Shown piece after piece: positions 56,585 through 64,000 of a stretch of 64,000 nt of DNA. Position numbers and translations under genes: made by a program. Each line of letters opens with the position of its first letter. The first letter of the stretch is position 1. The notes below the pieces were generated by a model that ran no database searches, had not been told where the DNA came from, and worked only from the letters and a program-made list of their open reading frames with translations. Origin of the DNA: an uncultured Desulfobacteraceae bacterium (GTDB lineage: Bacteria; Desulfobacterota; Desulfobacteria; Desulfobacterales; Desulfatirhabdiaceae); the NCBI GenBank assembly GCA_903953895.1, contig CAJBLH010000065.1, forward strand, positions 45,607-109,606. Reading direction: 5' to 3'.

Positions 56585-57112
56585 GTGCCTACCTTAATCC
56601 AAAGGTCTGTGTTGCTATACTAAACAACAAAAGGAGCATAACATGAAAAAGTTGAGTATGATGTTGATCTTGTTATCCGTTGGTTTTATTGTTCTAAGCA
56701 CAGTTCCATCTGTTTTCGGCCAGTCTTTTGACCTGGAAATAACTCCAAATAATATCGATGAGTTGAATGATAATTCTGATGTGACCATAGTAGGCACTTC
56801 TGATCAAGCCGCCGATACTGATCGTGCAGCTTCCAAGCCTGCGAAAAGAGGAAAACTGATTGTAATCAATGAATCCACATATTGTGCCGATGTATATTTA
56901 GACGATAAAAAAGTATATGAGGATCTGCCTGCTGGCAAAACGTTGACTTTGAATAATGTTCCGCAGGGAACTCACAAGTTTTATGCTTCAGAGTGCAAAG
57001 GCGGATCAGTGCATTGGGGACCTCTCAATTACACACAAGGAAGCAGTTACACCATAACACTTAAAAACTCATAGTTGCCATATGATTTGGACTTTGGACA
57101 AAAGGTAGGCAC
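56585..57112. repeat. Imperfect inverted repeats flanking a small secreted-protein gene
   Basis: GTGCCTACCTT..TCCAAAGGTC at 56585-56607 is mirrored at 57089-57112, whose reverse complement reads GTGCCTACCTT..GTCCAAAGTCC. They bracket the gene at 56643-57074 by about 35 and 15 bases. No target duplication is seen. A non-autonomous mobile unit is possible but unproven. Confidence 0.4.
56643..57074 (+). CDS. Small secreted hypothetical protein
   Basis: 143 residues, ATG preceded by AAAGGAG. Signal peptide ends about VFGQSFD (residue ~27). After an acidic, probably disordered stretch (about 28-70), the C-terminal part is a small beta-rich domain (LIVINESTYCADVYLDDKKV; LPAGKTLTLNNVPQGTHKFY) resembling surface-exposed Ig/PEGA-like folds. 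Two Cys may pair. Function unknown. It sits between proteases B and C and within the inverted repeats at 56585/57112. Confidence 0.7.
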   Translation: MKKLSMMLILLSVGFIVLSTVPSVFGQSFDLEITPNNIDELNDNSDVTIVGTSDQAADTDRAASKPAKRGKLIVINESTYCADVYLDDKKVYEDLPAGKTLTLNNVPQGTHKFYASECKGGSVHWGPLNYTQGSSYTITLKNS

Positions 57113-57252
57113 TTACTGGCCCCCATTTTTTGTTTTATGACTTGACGCATAAGTCTATCAATTGTGGCTTTTCTAGCACTGTAGATTCCCGAAATGACAG
57201 GGTGAGTACCGACGCAGTTTATCCACTGAACTAACGAAAGACGGAGATTGAT

Positions 57253-57458
57253 ATGAGAAAAAGAACAATATTTATAATCACGGCACAACCACCATCGAAG
57301 GGGATGACCTGATGAATCGTTTTGCTGGTGGGTTTCCTGTTACCTATGAATTTTCGATTGGATCAACAAGCGCAGTCGTTACGAATCTTACAAAAAGTAT
57401 GGATGGGACGATCAATATCCCGACAGTGTTTACCATCGGGCCTTATGGGGGGATATAA
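57253..57458 (+). pseudogene. Remnant of a fourth repeat-tailed protein: start codons fused out of frame to the C-terminal end
   Basis: ATG at 57253, preceded by GGAG, encodes MRKRTIFIIT, like the first residues of a signal peptide, but runs out of frame to a stop. From 57271 to the TAA at 57456-57458, another frame encodes the last 62 residues of a unit-4 repeat, ending GPYGGI. This 188-base segment matches 60684-60871 of protease C with about nine differences, all synonymous (the last is a change of stop codon). The simplest view is a large internal deletion in a former full-length paralogue. Confidence 0.8.
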
Positions 57459-57539
57459 GGAGACCGGCGCTGTCCTTCACCAAACTCGATGTACTCTACA
57501 TGATTCATTCAATATCTATTTATATTTTGAGGAGCCCCA

Positions 57540-58112
57540 ATGAAGTTTAAATGGCTTATTGGCATATTCTTCTTCATGAGTTTGTATGCGGAGGCTGAGG
57601 CAGTGAGACCACCTCTCAGACCATTGAACGGTGAACAATTTACTAAAATGATTACTGGCGCTGATGTGATCGCTGTTGGAACCATCAATAGTGTGATTCT
57701 ATCAAAAACTTCCGCGCCTCCGCTGGAAACTGTGATGATTCATGCAACCATGGCAGCAGAGCGAATTTTGAAAGGTGATAAGTCGATAAAAAGCATCGTG
57801 ATTGAGGAGACCTTTCAACAATTTCCGGCCGAAAATAACGAAAAATCCGTGACAACGCAAATTGCTGGCCCTGCACCCCCAGTTGGAAAGTATCGGAACG
57901 GTGACCGACTCCTGGTTTTTCTGAAATCCTTAGACGGATCAAACATCTACCGCCCGTTAGGTTCTGGAAATCACGATGCATATCTTGGAATTTTTCAGAT
58001 TACAGCAGACGGGGTAAGGTCGGATAGATATCGATTTGATGAGGAGTTAACAAAATACGGTAAATCCGAGGCAGATTTTCTTAATTTTATTTTTTCAATC
58101 AAAGGAGAATAG
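57540..58112 (+). CDS. Small secreted hypothetical protein immediately upstream of protease C
   Basis: 190 residues, ATG preceded by GAGGAG. Signal peptide about 1-20 (MKFKWLIGIFFFMSLYAEAEA). The mature part follows a pattern seen in many exported proteins of unknown role: ADVIAVGTINSVILS, then AERILKGDKSIKSIVIEE, then YRNGDRLLVFLKSL. It stops two bases before the protease C start, so the two are surely cotranscribed and likely coupled. An inhibitor, foldase or activity partner of the cysteine protease is a reasonable hypothesis, but not shown by sequence. Confidence 0.75.
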   Translation: MKFKWLIGIFFFMSLYAEAEAVRPPLRPLNGEQFTKMITGADVIAVGTINSVILSKTSAPPLETVMIHATMAAERILKGDKSIKSIVIEETFQQFPAENNEKSVTTQIAGPAPPVGKYRNGDRLLVFLKSLDGSNIYRPLGSGNHDAYLGIFQITADGVRSDRYRFDEELTKYGKSEADFLNFIFSIKGE

Positions 58113-58114
58113 TT

Positions 58115-60871
58115 ATGATGCGACGTTGGAATTGCTGTCTCTCATTAGCGATTTTACTATTGTGTGTTTTTCAGTTGTCTTCCGTTTCAGTAGCCGGACC
58201 ATTGAATTCTTATGGAGTTGACTCCGACAATCCGTATGTTGTCAGGCGTTTTGTCCAAGATGAAAAAACGATTGATGAGGTGATTGTTCCAGGACGTCCA
58301 CCCGAAACGTATCGAGCGCCCGAAGCAATCATTCCGGAGTCCAGTTCAGCCACCGGAACCAACACACTATCCAGTGTTCCAGCTTTTGACTGGAGTTATG
58401 GCTGTTCTGCAACATCTGCCGCTATGATGTTTGGTTACTACGACAATATCGGGTATCCGAATCTTTACACAGGACCGACCAACGGCGGAGTATGTCCGAT
58501 GACCAATGCTGTATGGGGGGAAGGTGAGTGTCCGTTAAGTGCAACACATCAGGGACTTGATGGTCGAACGAGCAAAGGGCATGTTGATGATTACTGGATT
58601 GTGTATGGAAGCACAGCACAGGACCCGTATATCGGAAACTGGACTGAGCATGTTCAGGGGGAATGCACGGGTGATTTTATGGGCACCAATCAGTCTTCAA
58701 AATCAAATACCGATGGTTCAACCATTTTTTATTACTATACCGACGGAAGTCCGACTTATGACTTTACTGGGGCAGAGCCTGGCAGACGGGATGGATGTCA
58801 CGGTATGAAATTATTTTTTGTAAGTCGTGGTTACACCGTAAGTAGCAATTATTCTCAATATATTATGGGATATAATGCCAATACAAAAGGGTTTACTTTT
58901 GAAAATTACAAAATGGAAATTGATGCAGGACGGCCGGTACTGATTCAGATAAAGGGTCATACCATGCTGGGTTATGGTTACAATGATTCGGGCACGCTGA
59001 TTTATCTGCGTGATACCTGGGATTATAGCTCTCATCAAATGGCGTGGGGAGGAAGTTATTCAGGGATGCAACATTATGCTGTAACAGTTTTTATTCCTTC
59101 CCCAGCAACATCAAATCCCGTTTTATCCGTAACGCCAGCCACGAAAGATGTGGGAGCTGGTTCAGGAACATCGATATTTAGTGTTTCCAATACGGGCTCA
59201 GGCAGTATGCCCTGGACCGCAGCGGTGTTATCTGGCGGGAGTTGGCTTTCTATTACATATGGATCGAGCGGCAGTAATACGGGAACGATCAATTGCGCCT
59301 TTGCCGCCAATACGGGAACATCATCCCGTACTGGCACGATTCGGGTGACGGCAACTGGAGCGACAGGCAGTCCAAAAGATGTGATGGTGATACAGGCGGC
59401 GGCACCCACGCCCACACCGACCCCGACAGTCAAACCCACCCCTACACCGACCCCGACAGTCACCCCTACACCGACCCCGACAATCAAACCCACCCCTACA
59501 CCGACCCCGACAGTCACGCCTAAACCTACTCCCACACCGACATCCGCGCCCATAATCGGCTCAAACTCAATCGAAACGATGGATGTGGTAAAGATTACCG
59601 ATATGTCTGGTTTTGGGGGAGCTGTCACTGTCAGAGCATGGGATAAAGGTGGAAATGAGCTTTCCGTGGCTGGAGATGCCTTGCCGATTTCCATTTTCAA
59701 TTACGGAACAACCAGCATCCTTGGCGGCGATCTTGAAGACAGATTTCCTGGCGGCATTCCGGCAGCCTATGTCTTTGGGGTCAATTCACCCAGAATGTTC
59801 ATCACCAACGTTAATAACAGCAGCGATGGTGCTGTCAAAGTACCCATTATTTATTCAAATGGCCTCAGCAACTTTGTATCAAACTCCATTGGTTCCAGAA
59901 ATACCCTTAAAATAACAGACATGTCCGGCGCCATTCCTGTCAGTGGTATTCCGATCAATATCGCAGCCTGGGATACATCCGGTAACGCAATCCCGAAATC
60001 CACATCTGCGATACCTTTACTTCTTTTTAGTCATGGCACAACCGCCATTGCCGGGGCATCCCTTCCTGAACGGTTTCCATCGGGTACGCCGTTAACATAC
60101 GAGTTTACCATCGCCTCGCCAAATCTGGTTGTCTCCAATGTAAAAAACAGCAGCGATGGAACGTTGAATATTCCAACCGTATATACTGTTGGATTAAATG
60201 ACTTTGTCTCAAATTCTATCGGCCCCAGAAATACGATTTATATTTCTGATTTTTCGGGTTCATTGGGTAGCAGCGGAGCGCCTATCGGAATAAGAGCATG
60301 GGATGTTACCGGAATGGAAATCCCAGAGTCTGTATCAGTCAGTGCTTACAATATCTTCAACTATGAAACGATAAAGCTCACGGGTTCAGAGCTGGCCAGT
60401 CGCTTTTCTTCCGGTGTACCTATGACTTATGAATTTACCGTAGGATCATCCAAGTTTGTAATAACAAATGTCAAAAGCAGTTCAGGTGGCGGTATCAATA
60501 TTCCCACTGTTTATACAAAAGGAATTGTTAATTTCGCAACAAATTACATCAGCGATCTGAATACCCTTCAAATCACGGATATGTCCGGCAGTATACCGTC
60601 GGGTGGCGCAACCATAACCATTGCAGCCAGAGACGTGGACGGAAATTTAATCCCTGAATCCGCAAGTCTCCCAAGTCTGAAACTTTATAATCATGGCACA
60701 ACCACCATCGAAGGGGATGACCTGATGAATCGTTTTGCTGGTGGTTTTCCTGTTACGTATGAATTTTCGATTGGATCGACAAGTGCAGTTGTTACGAATC
60801 TTACAAAAAGTATGGATGGGACGATCAATATCCCGACCGTTTTTACCATCGGGCCTTATGGGGGGATATAG
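58115..60871 (+). CDS. Secreted C39/papain-like cysteine protease with BACON domain, Thr-Pro linker and four repeats (repeat-tailed protease C)
   Basis: 918 residues. Signal peptide about 1-27. The N-terminal ~335 residues hold a C39-like papain-fold peptidase: nucleophile Cys97 in SYGCSATSAAM, His282 in KGHTMLGYGYN, and the Asp in LRDTWDYSSHQ. The BACON domain (~334-428) shares LSVTPATKDVGAGSGTSIF with protease B. A ~48-residue Thr-Pro linker follows, then four ~108-residue repeats (codons from 59561, 59879, 60209 and 60539) ending PYGGI. No ABC transporter is near, so it is not a bacteriocin-processing C39 domain. It is coupled to the upstream secreted 190-residue protein. Confidence 0.9.
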   Translation: MMRRWNCCLSLAILLLCVFQLSSVSVAGPLNSYGVDSDNPYVVRRFVQDEKTIDEVIVPGRPPETYRAPEAIIPESSSATGTNTLSSVPAFDWSYGCSATSAAMMFGYYDNIGYPNLYTGPTNGGVCPMTNAVWGEGECPLSATHQGLDGRTSKGHVDDYWIVYGSTAQDPYIGNWTEHVQGECTGDFMGTNQSSKSNTDGSTIFYYYTDGSPTYDFTGAEPGRRDGCHGMKLFFVSRGYTVSSNYSQYIMGYNANTKGFTFENYKMEIDAGRPVLIQIKGHTMLGYGYNDSGTLIYLRDTWDYSSHQMAWGGSYSGMQHYAVTVFIPSPATSNPVLSVTPATKDVGAGSGTSIFSVSNTGSGSMPWTAAVLSGGSWLSITYGSSGSNTGTINCAFAANTGTSSRTGTIRVTATGATGSPKDVMVIQAAAPTPTPTPTVKPTPTPTPTVTPTPTPTIKPTPTPTPTVTPKPTPTPTSAPIIGSNSIETMDVVKITDMSGFGGAVTVRAWDKGGNELSVAGDALPISIFNYGTTSILGGDLEDRFPGGIPAAYVFGVNSPRMFITNVNNSSDGAVKVPIIYSNGLSNFVSNSIGSRNTLKITDMSGAIPVSGIPINIAAWDTSGNAIPKSTSAIPLLLFSHGTTAIAGASLPERFPSGTPLTYEFTIASPNLVVSNVKNSSDGTLNIPTVYTVGLNDFVSNSIGPRNTIYISDFSGSLGSSGAPIGIRAWDVTGMEIPESVSVSAYNIFNYETIKLTGSELASRFSSGVPMTYEFTVGSSKFVITNVKSSSGGGINIPTVYTKGIVNFATNYISDLNTLQITDMSGSIPSGGATITIAARDVDGNLIPESASLPSLKLYNHGTTTIEGDDLMNRFAGGFPVTYEFSIGSTSAVVTNLTKSMDGTINIPTVFTIGPYGGI
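59404..59548 (+). repeat. Minisatellite encoding the Thr-Pro linker of protease C
   Basis: Repeats of CCTACACCGACCCCGACAGT followed by CAAACCCACC or CACC give units of about 30 and 24 bases, all multiples of three. The unit differs from the pure hexamer array of protease B. Confidence 0.8.
59561..60868 (+). repeat. Four in-frame coding repeats of ~108 codons (protease C)
   Basis: Units start at 59561, 59879, 60209 and 60539 and have the same lengths (318, 330, 330, 330) as in protease B, showing that the four-unit block was copied whole. Confidence 0.9.
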
Positions 60872-61436
60872 AGTAGTACTGAATTAAGCTAATGGGAGAA
60901 CAGCCAAAGCCTTTCTCCCATTAGCTTTACTGATAACACTCGCTACACTGAATCTTGCCTTCAGGCGTTATCACCATCGTGTTTCAAAAGTTGTGCTCAA
61001 GCATGGTGGCCGCAATCCGAGTATTTCGGTACCCCAGAGCATTCTTATCGATATTTATATCTCAGCCGCAGGTTCTGCCATTGACGTCAATCGCGGCACT
61101 GGTTCAGTAGAATGGGATATCATGCCGCTGCCTGGATCATGAAGATATTCTCCCAAGGGAGTTTTTCTTTGATAATTCCCATTGCGACCGCAGGTACTTT
61201 TTTTGTAGTGAAATGAGGGATAAAGTGGTGGCACTTAATCCCGGGGAGTATCGGTGTACCGATACTTGTTATATATATGATATAATTGTGTAAAATTGAT
61301 GTACCTGAAAAGTTTTCGGGTGACGCCAAGCGTTCATTTCGGGTGTTTAAAACGGGCGCTATCGTGTATAAGAAGTTTGATCAAAACGCACATTGTAACG
61401 ATTTGAAGATATCAGACAGGATTTCCGGAGCTGCCC
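60872..61436. other. Non-coding stretch between protease C and the split Rpn gene
   Basis: Holds the terminator at 60886-60927 and a small palindrome at 61247-61266 (AGTATCGGT GT ACCGATACT) followed by TATAAT at 61281. No gene is supported. Confidence 0.5.
60886..60927 (+). terminator. Strong terminator hairpin after protease C
   Basis: AAGCTAATGGGAGAA pairs perfectly with TTCTCCCATTAGCTT (15 bp) across a 12-base loop, 15 bases past the stop codon. Confidence 0.75.
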
Positions 61437-62644
61437 ATGGGCAAAAACATCACATCACCCCATGATGAATTCTTCAAAAACATCATGGGCCGGGTGGAAA
61501 ACACCAGAACCTATATCAAACATTACCTTCCGGCCGAGATCACATCCCGCATGGATATGGATACTCTCGAAGTGGATATCGAGGGATATGTGGATGACGA
61601 TCTGAAGCCGTATTTTTCCGATGTGGTCGCCACCGTCCAGTTGACTGACGGACAGCCTTCCGATATTTACATTCTGTTCGAACATAAAAGCGGACTGGAC
61701 AGATGTACCTGGCTGCAATTGCTGAAATACATGGTTCTGAAATGGCTGAAGTGCTTGAAAGACCCGGAACAGCACCAAGGACATCTGCCCATCATCATTT
61801 CAGTTGTGGTATATCACGGCAAGGCCAAATGGCGGTATAGCACCAGCATTGTCCGGTTAGGTTCTTGCATGCAATAATAAGTCATTTAATATCAGTGTAT
61901 TATATTTTGATATTTTGTTGTATTTCAGCAAAAATAAACATTGAATGTTTTTGTAAAATAACAACTAACTGATATTATGTGGTTAAATTTTTTGTATGCA
62001 AGAATCTAACCGGACAACACTGGTATAGCACGGCATTTTCGGAGTTGTTCCAGCCACCATCCGATGCTTTTCAGCCGTACATTCCCACATTCGAGCATAT
62101 TCTGCACGATATCTCCCATGTGGAAGAACAATCTTTCAAGGCATCCGTCGAGATCCAGATATTCTTGATGCTGCTGAAATACATTTTTCTGCCGGAGCTG
62201 CATCACAAGCTGCCGGAAATCATGTCTCTACTAAACGACCTGAACGACAAAGACCGCATCACCGAATATTTGCAGGTCATCACAAAATACATTTTAACCG
62301 CAGCCAATCTCGACCGGGAGAAACTCAAAGAAGCGGTCAGAGATGTGCCCAAAGGAGTGGAAACCGTGGAAACAACCGCCAGCAGACTGAGACAGGAAGG
62401 GTTCGATGAAGGGGTTTTGATCGGAGAAGCAAAGGGAGAAGCGAGGGGAGAAGCGATGGGGATTCAGATTATACTGGAGGAACTTCTTCAGGAAAGATTT
62501 GGAGTGATTCATCCGGTACTGGCCAATAAAATCAAATCCATCGAAGCCGCGGATACATTGAAGGACTTATTCCGCCAGGCATTGAAGGTGGAGAGTATTC
62601 AGGAATTCAATCGGATACTCGATAGACTGTTACAGCCTTTATGA
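61437..62644 (+). pseudogene. Rpn/YhgA-like PD-(D/E)XK nuclease gene split by an inserted element
   Basis: The first part (61437-61843) encodes the N-terminus (ITSPHDEFFKNIMGRVENTR, then YFSDVVATVQL and IYILFEHKS, the Asp and Glu-x-Lys residues of the nuclease core). The second (62032-62644) encodes the rest (FSELFQPPSDAFQPYIPTF to a Gly/Glu-rich EGFDEGVLIGEAKGEARGEA tail). Removing the element and one target copy joins 407 and 613 bases into one 339-residue frame. Rpn proteins are recombination-promoting nucleases related to transposase-like YhgA. The gene is inactive as it stands. Confidence 0.88.
61844..62022. mobile_element. 179-bp MITE-like element with 31-bp inverted ends and 9-bp target duplication
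   Basis: The left end reads CAGCATTGTCCGGTTAGG.. and the right end, reversed, CAGTGTTGTCCGGTTAGA..; the 31-bp ends differ at four positions. GTATAGCAC occurs immediately on both sides (61835-61843 and 62023-62031), the expected target duplication. The interior is AT-rich and non-coding, so it must have been moved by a transposase encoded elsewhere. Confidence 0.88.
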
Positions 62645-62664
62645 TTATACAGAAACACTACTGA

Positions 62665-62948
62665 ATGATGAACAACATGGAAGAATTAGAACGCGCTCTG
62701 GAATACCCATGGGAAAAGAGGCTCAGGACATTTCTGTGCCTCAGTTAAAATTTCTTGCAGCACTGGGAGGAGGCCGCCCGGATGGGCTTTTCTTTGCCGG
62801 TGATCTGGGTCAACGGATATTCCAACAGCCTTTTTCCTGGAAGGCCATCGGCGTCGATATCCGAGGACGTTCCCGCACGCTTCGGATCAATTACCGAACC
62901 TCACACCAGATTCGCATGCAGGCAGACCGTCTGCTGGGGCCGGAGCTG
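62665..62948 (+). pseudogene. Remnant of a UvrD/Rep-like DNA helicase
   Basis: From 62665 the frame reads MMNNMEELERALEYPWEK then RTFL, like the start of UvrD-like helicases with a PWEKW..FLHP..Q motif, but stops early. From 62736 another frame reads VPQLKFLAALGGGRPDGLFF, AGDLGQRIFQQPFSW, DIRGRSRTLRINYRTSHQIR, matching helicase motifs III/IV (GD.GQ.I...; NYRT). The Walker A and B regions between are missing, so this is a deletion relic. Confidence 0.75.
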
Positions 62949-63245
62949 TCATTTAAGTTGTTGCCAGTGGATTTTGGGAGCCTGACGTTCGGGTAGCCGG
63001 TAATAATTCACTTTGGCATAGCCGATCATCATCGGAAAATGAAAAGGATAGTCCATGGGAATGCCCACCGTCTCTTTCAGTGATGGGTCAGCAAGCATCG
63101 CACCTTGCAGCAGACCGGCCCAGCAAGTCCCCAATCCATATTTGGGCGCAGCCAATTCCAAATAGCTGAGCGCCAGGGTCAGATCGACCATGCGGATGGG
63201 TGCGGGCCCCGGAGCCATAGCTATCACCAGACAGGGGGCTGAACG
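62949..63245 (-). pseudogene. C-terminal remnant of a nitroreductase-family protein
   Basis: The minus-strand frame ending at 62949 encodes SAPCLVIAMAPG, VDLTLALSYLELAAPKYGLG, TCWAGLLQGAML and MIGYAKVNYYRLPERQAP, the C-terminal half of NfsA/FRP-type nitroreductases. The N-terminal FMN-binding half is absent and replaced at ~63250 by a repeat-protein fragment, so it is truncated. Confidence 0.75.
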
Positions 63246-63251
63246 CAGAAC

Positions 63252-63475
63252 TCAGAACACCATCCGGATATCGGATATGTCGGGCGCAATCCTGTCGGGC
63301 GGTGCAACGATTTCCATTGTGGCAAGAGATGTGGACGGGAACCAGATCCCGACTGGTTACAGTATTGGATCTTATGGCGGTATCTAATCGGTGGATGGCT
63401 GAATCGGTATTGCAGTAATTGAGATACCGCAGGCAATAGGGGAGTCGCCGGTTTTGGGGCGACTCCCTTATCACT
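63252..63475 (+). pseudogene. Remnant of a repeat-tailed protein C-terminus plus its downstream region
   Basis: From 63252 the sequence matches protease B from 55355: [28 protein letters not shown], then jumps within a codon to the end, [10 protein letters not shown] and a TAA. About 180 bases corresponding to 55452-55628 are missing. The match continues past the stop through the terminator copy (GGGAGTCGCC / GGCGACTCCC at 63440-63467) to about 63475. It is a duplicated and internally deleted tail without a start or head. Confidence 0.85.
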
Positions 63476-63480
63476 GAACA

Positions 63481-64000
63481 TCATGAATACATCTGTCGTT
63501 CACACACCCAATCCACAATTCCCTCGCCCTGGCTTCCGAATACCGCACCAATCAGAATCACAGGCTGCTTTCGGTTTTGATACGGTGCTGCATATCCTCT
63601 GTCATGAATCTGGGCCAGTGCCGCCTGGGCAGTTCCCCCCAGCTTGAACTCGAAGATAAATATCCCTTCGTCGATTTCGACGACTGCATCGATCCGGCCT
63701 TTGCTGGTTCGTACTTCGACCCCGATCTGCAGGCCGACCAGCCTGAAAATCAGATAAAAAATGGTCTGGTAATACCGCTCCGCCTTGATCTGAATGTCAT
63801 AGGGGATGCCGGCGAAAAAGACCTGCAAAACGGCGAATACCTGTTCGATATCACCGGCTCGCATGGCGTCGATCATCTGCCAGAGATACGCATCCGAGGT
63901 TTCTTTCTGTACCGGTGTGAACTCGTCGATCAGGTATTTCAAAAAGGATTCCCGGACTTCGAGGTTCGGATAGTCCAGGGTAAAAAGCCTTCGTTTGGGA
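63481..64000 (-). CDS. PD-(D/E)XK nuclease-domain protein (DUF1703/AAA-ATPase-like), C-terminal part
   Basis: The frame is open to the right edge; 173 codons before the stop are visible. It begins PKRRLFTLDYPNLEVRESFL, then KYLIDEFTP, and includes GRIDAVVEIDEGIFIFEFKLGGTAQ, which holds the Asp and the Glu-x-Lys nuclease residues, and ends DWVCERQMYS. This matches the C-terminal nuclease domain of AAA-ATPase-like DUF1703 proteins, whose N-terminal ATPase lies outside the window. Function unknown; possibly defence- or mobile-element-related. Confidence 0.82.
   Translation of the reverse strand, partial: PKRRLFTLDYPNLEVRESFLKYLIDEFTPVQKETSDAYLWQMIDAMRAGDIEQVFAVLQVFFAGIPYDIQIKAERYYQTIFYLIFRLVGLQIGVEVRTSKGRIDAVVEIDEGIFIFEFKLGGTAQAALAQIHDRGYAAPYQNRKQPVILIGAVFGSQGEGIVDWVCERQMYS

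Larger units (their letters stand above)
55671..56642. other. Long non-coding stretch after protease B
   Basis: About 970 bases with no supported gene. It contains a terminator (55723-55748), two 19-bp palindromes (55837-55885), a GC-rich repeat (56202-56233) and the left inverted repeat at 56585-56607. The rest is AT-rich. Confidence 0.6.

Noticed and set aside
58115..59100. C39 domain as a bacteriocin-processing peptidase
   Set aside because: It has a signal peptide and secreted accessory domains, and no ABC transporter or bacteriocin precursor gene is near.
61247..61286. Palindrome AGTATCGGT-GT-ACCGATACT with TATAAT as an autoregulated toxin-antitoxin promoter
   Set aside because: No -35 at a proper distance and no toxin or antitoxin gene follows; kept only as a noted palindrome.
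61120..61329. A 69-codon minus-strand frame in the gap before the split nuclease gene
   Set aside because: No ribosome site, no recognisable family and unusual composition; not supported as a gene.

Overview
The window reads as chromosomal DNA of a Gram-negative, anaerobic-type bacterium. Paired moeA genes, a hydrogenase-4-like membrane complex, two RND efflux systems with outer-membrane channels, HD-GYP signalling and secreted BACON-domain proteins together suggest a deltaproteobacterium (Desulfobacterota, perhaps Desulfobacterales). That placement is inference from gene content; no rRNA or tRNA gene was seen.

Layout. 1-9.97 kb: tandem moeA genes, a small membrane protein with a GT4 glycosyltransferase and a methyltransferase, an HD-GYP response regulator, TerC and OsmC proteins, a nucleotide-sugar epimerase and an M29 aminopeptidase. 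10.2-20.9 kb: a copper/silver-type efflux operon (two TolC-like proteins, CusB, CusA with its three Met ligands), a Met/His-rich periplasmic protein, a universal stress protein and a YgiQ radical SAM protein. 20.8-30.5 kb: an unknown protein, a TVP38 protein, then a TetR-controlled AcrAB/OprM-type operon behind a promoter overlapped by two palindromic operators, and a tandem-UspA protein. 30.7-40 kb: housekeeping genes on the minus strand (pgk, radC, gpsA, gyrA, an AI-2E family permease, a 51-residue membrane protein, a thiolase).

43.3-51.6 kb: a six-gene minus-strand operon for an energy-converting-hydrogenase-related (Ehr-like) complex. Its large subunit lacks both Cys pairs that hold NiFe, so it should not be a hydrogenase. 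A gene for an HTH plus PTS-IIA regulator lies directly upstream.

40.5-43.2 kb and 51.9-63.5 kb: the most unusual part. Three large secreted proteins (genes at 40577, 52503 and 58115) carry three unrelated protease heads (metzincin, a second HExxH metalloprotease, a C39/papain-like cysteine protease). All three end in the same block of four ~108-residue repeats finishing in YGGI. Two also share a BACON domain and a Thr-Pro linker. Two are preceded by small secreted proteins. Two decayed remnants of the same block lie nearby, one of them differing from an intact copy only at synonymous sites. The right end is a graveyard: an Rpn-type nuclease gene split by a 179-bp inverted-repeat element with a 9-bp target duplication, a UvrD-like helicase remnant, a nitroreductase remnant, and a PD-(D/E)XK nuclease gene running off the window.
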